A stretch of 64,000 nt of DNA, taken from NCBI RefSeq assembly GCF_900109455.1, contig NZ_FOAG01000009.1:1-64000 (forward strand), written 5' to 3'. Below are positions 62,226 to 64,000 of the stretch, in pieces. Numbering within the stretch: the stretch's first letter is position 1; each line of letters starts with the position of its first letter. Both the position numbers and the translations under genes were made by a program. The notes under the pieces were generated by a model. It was not told the origin of the DNA. It worked only from the letters and a program-made list of their open reading frames with translations, and did no database searches. Origin of the DNA: Roseovarius azorensis. GTDB lineage: Bacteria; Pseudomonadota; Alphaproteobacteria; Rhodobacterales; Rhodobacteraceae.

Positions 62226-62461
62226 CCCGGACCGCGCAGGCGACGAATGGGCTGGCCGTTGCAGAAGACCACGTAGTGTCGCCCGTTCTCGACAGCCTGA
62301 AAACCACGCCGTTCGACCGCGCGCAGGAACATCTCGCGCCCCACGAGGCGTTCCACGTCCCGAATCTGGCGTTTGACCACGCCACCGCGCCGTGCCTCGG
62401 CGGAGTCGAGGAACTGGGCAAGCCAGATTTCGGGGGTGAGATGGTCGGGGATCCGTGTCAT
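62153..62461 (-). CDS. Small conserved protein with C-terminus supplied by palindromic repeats
   Basis: A 102-residue protein. The first 77 residues (MTRIPDHLTPEIWLAQFL, RGGVVKRQIRDVERLVGRE, ENGRHYVVFCNGQPIRR) look like a compact conserved domain that I recall from other Rhodobacteraceae but cannot name. The last 25 residues (about GPGPRDFEIPWPSRLQAAW and on) are encoded inside palindromes P4, P3 and P2. The native C-terminus was probably shorter, and the repeats extended it up to a stop at the P1-P2 border. It lies between trpF and trpB on the minus strand. Confidence 0.7.
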   Translation of the reverse strand: MTRIPDHLTPEIWLAQFLDSAEARRGGVVKRQIRDVERLVGREMFLRAVERRGFQAVENGRHYVVFCNGQPIRRLRGPGPRDFEIPWPSRLQAAWHAVSKPR

Positions 62462-62485
62462 GCGCCGAGCATGCGCATATCCTGG

Positions 62486-63142
62486 TTAATCGGTGCTTAA
62501 TCCGCGCGCGTTCACGATAAAGGCGCGGATCAGGGCTGCATCCTTGACGCCCGGGGCGCGTTCGACACCCGAAGAAACATCGAGCTGCCGCGCCCCGGTG
62601 CGGGCAATTGCCTCGGCAACATTTCCTGGCGTCAGCCCCCCCGCCAGCAGCCAGGGCAAGGACCAGTCGCGACCGGCGATCAGCCCCCAGTCAAAGGCCA
62701 GCGCGTTGCCGCCGGGACGACTGGCCCCCTTGGGCGGCTTGGCGTCGATCAGCAACTGATCGGCCACCTGCGAATAGGCGTCGATCGGCGTCAGATCGGC
62801 GGGTTCCGCGATGCCGATCGCCTTCATCACCGGCAGACCATAGCGCGCCTTGATCTCTGCCACCCGCGCGGGCGTCTCATGGCCGTGCAACTGCAACATG
62901 TCGAGCGGCACGGTCTCGGTCAGCACATCGAGGGCTGTGTCATCCGCATCGACCGTCAGCGCCACCTTGGCCACACCCGCAGGCACGCCGAGTGCCAGCG
63001 CGCGTGCGCGCTCCGGTGTCACATGACGCGGAGAGCCTTCGAAAAACACAAAGCCCACATAGGCCGCGCCCGCCTCCACGGCGGCTGACACATCGGCAGC
63101 GGCGGTCAGGCCGCAGATCTTGACGCGAATATCCTGTGGCAT
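62486..63142 (-). CDS. trpF: Phosphoribosylanthranilate isomerase
   Basis: A 218-residue TIM-barrel isomerase. It has [35 protein letters not shown] with the catalytic Cys in [23 protein letters not shown], and [14 protein letters not shown] with [14 protein letters not shown] at the end carrying the catalytic Asp. The start at 63142 matches the family. The gene lies 8 bp after the lapA-domain gene and upstream of trpB on the minus strand; lapA, trpF and trpB in this order is typical of Rhodobacterales. Confidence 0.95.
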   Translation of the reverse strand: MPQDIRVKICGLTAAADVSAAVEAGAAYVGFVFFEGSPRHVTPERARALALGVPAGVAKVALTVDADDTALDVLTETVPLDMLQLHGHETPARVAEIKARYGLPVMKAIGIAEPADLTPIDAYSQVADQLLIDAKPPKGASRPGGNALAFDWGLIAGRDWSLPWLLAGGLTPGNVAEAIARTGARQLDVSSGVERAPGVKDAALIRAFIVNARGLSTD

Positions 63143-63150
63143 GCCCCGAT

Positions 63151-63501
63151 TTAGCTGGCTTCGTCCAGAAGTGCCAGCACCTCGTCCTTGCCCTGGTGCC
63201 GCTCGCCCTTGAGCCGCCTGACCTCGGCGCGCAGGCTGGCCAGTTCGCGCGCCTGCCGCGCGGCGGCCGTGCGCTCGCCCGCCTCGCGGATCCATTCCCA
63301 GACAAAGCCTACGATCAGTCCCATGAGGATGCCGCCAAAGATGACGATGAACAGCGGCAGATCGTATGTGGGATTGAGCGCCGCAAATCCCGCCATCTCG
63401 TCAGGCAGCACCCGCAGCGTCACGACCCCGCGATTGGCCAGGGCAATGAGCACCAGCGCCATGCCGAAAATGGCGATCGAGGCGTAGCGGACATAGCGCA
63501 T
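63151..63501 (-). CDS. lapA: LapA domain (DUF1049) membrane protein
   Basis: A 116-residue inner-membrane protein with two hydrophobic segments ([23 protein letters not shown] and [23 protein letters not shown]), followed by a charged coiled-coil tail ([17 protein letters not shown]). The pattern matches the LapA (DUF1049) domain that acts with LapB in lipopolysaccharide control in enterobacteria; whether it does so here is unknown. It starts 3 bp after the ihfB stop. Confidence 0.85.
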   Translation of the reverse strand: MRYVRYASIAIFGMALVLIALANRGVVTLRVLPDEMAGFAALNPTYDLPLFIVIFGGILMGLIVGFVWEWIREAGERTAAARQARELASLRAEVRRLKGERHQGKDEVLALLDEAS

Positions 63502-63504
63502 CGG

Positions 63505-63786
63505 TTACTTTCCGTTCAGGCGGTCGCGCAACAGCTTGCCGGTCTTGAAGAACGGCACGCATTTTTCATCGACCTGCACACTTTCGCCGGTGCGCGGATT
63601 GCGCCCGATGCGCGCATCGCGCTTCTTGACCGAAAACGCGCCGAAACCGCGCAACTCGACCCGGTTGCCACTGGCAAGCGCATCCGAGATTTCATTGAAG
63701 ATCGTGTTGACGATACGCTCGACATCGCGCTGGTAGAGATGCGGGTTCTCGTCGGCGATTTTCTGGATCAGTTCCGATCGGATCAT
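63505..63786 (-). CDS. ihfB: Integration host factor subunit beta
   Basis: A 93-residue DNA-bending protein of the HU/IHF family: [59 protein letters not shown] with the DNA-intercalating Pro in RNPRTGE, and [15 protein letters not shown]. As IhfB it pairs with IhfA in recombination, replication and gene control. The ATG at 63786 matches the family. It heads the minus-strand set ihfB-lapA-trpF. Confidence 0.95.
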   Translation of the reverse strand: MIRSELIQKIADENPHLYQRDVERIVNTIFNEISDALASGNRVELRGFGAFSVKKRDARIGRNPRTGESVQVDEKCVPFFKTGKLLRDRLNGK

Positions 63787-63915
63787 CGGTGGTCTCTCCC
63801 CCGGCCTTATTGTTTGATCGTCAGTGGCAGTTTTGGGGACTATAGCCAGATTGCCGCAAAACCCAAACAGAAAGCCGGGCCAAGGGGCGGAAATCCCTGC
63901 AATATTTTGCCCAAA

Positions 63916-63934
63916 GACGCGGCTTGACCGCGTC
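63916..63934. terminator. Hairpin upstream of ihfB
   Basis: GACGCGG and CCGCGTC pair around a 5-nt loop. On the minus strand it is followed by TTTGGGC, fitting termination of the next gene upstream (outside the window), 130 bp before ihfB. Confidence 0.5.
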
Positions 63935-63958
63935 ATGCGTCAGGTTGCGGCGCTGCGC

Positions 63959-63994
63959 GGGACGCGACGCGCCGATGCTGCGTCGCAGCGTCCC
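63959..63994. other. Structured non-coding segment at the right edge
   Basis: GGGACG-CGACGC and GCGTCG-CAG-CGTCCC can pair over 12 bp with a 3-nt bulge and a 9-nt loop. It is the last structure in the window; no gene is assignable to 63935-64000 with confidence. Confidence 0.35.
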
Positions 63995-64000
63995 CGATGA

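Noticed and set aside
1..64000. CRISPR array, rRNA operon or insertion sequence
   Set aside because: No regularly spaced direct repeats, no rRNA-like stretch and no transposase reading frame were found on either strand.

Overview
The window looks like chromosomal DNA of a marine alphaproteobacterium of the Rhodobacteraceae (Roseobacter group). This is inferred from the high G+C, the gene orders hom-glpX-recJ, csp-pdxH-fabI and trpF-lapA-ihfB, a B12-dependent ribonucleotide reductase next to a CbiX-type chelatase, and a dispersed hairpin repeat of roseobacter type upstream of recJ. No species name can be given from the sequence alone.

Region 1 (about 60-10420) is a compact phage-related element read almost entirely on the minus strand. 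In transcription order it holds a primase-polymerase/helicase, small and large terminase subunits, a MerR-like regulator with its own promoter-operator, a portal, a small protein, a prohead protease fused to the major capsid protein, a gpW-like connector and a decapitated DUF2190-type gene. There is no tail, lysis or integrase gene. The primase gene is followed by a dense array of CCGGAC hexamers that could be an origin. A three-gene plus-strand cassette (4403-5637, including a YfbU-family gene) interrupts the packaging and head genes. The layout resembles capsid-forming phage satellites (cf-PICI-like) more than a complete prophage, but decay of a prophage is not excluded.

Region 2 (10.7-18.7 kb) is accessory chromosome: a LysR regulator and isochorismatase-type hydrolase, a natural fusion of a VOC (MhqO-like) and an alpha/beta hydrolase (MhqD-like), a large autotransporter, and a TIGR03032-like protein.

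Region 3 (19.0-25.8 kb) is the most interesting block: a LuxI-type acyl-homoserine-lactone synthase with no LuxR nearby, a membrane histidine kinase, two paralogous response regulators whose C-terminal domains look like degenerate GGDEF folds, and a cytochrome P450 transcribed divergently from the kinase. This suggests a quorum signal made by LuxI, possibly modified by the P450, and read or gated by a two-component system.

Region 4 (25.8-33 kb) has glutamate dehydrogenase, an orphan TadG/TadE-like trio, a pirin, a TetR regulator with a palindromic site, and a lipoprotein. Region 5 (33-64 kb) is mostly core metabolism: hom, glpX, recJ, tRNA-Glu, cbiX, nrdJ with an upstream NrdR-box candidate, tRNA-Pro, csp, pdxH, fabI, gpt, an aminotransferase broken by an 8-bp tandem duplication, ppiD, trpE, trpGDC-moaC-moeA, rplY, pth, trpB, trpF, lapA and ihfB. 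Between trpF and trpB lie four abutting perfect palindromes (62131-62225) that also supply the C-terminal codons of a small gene.
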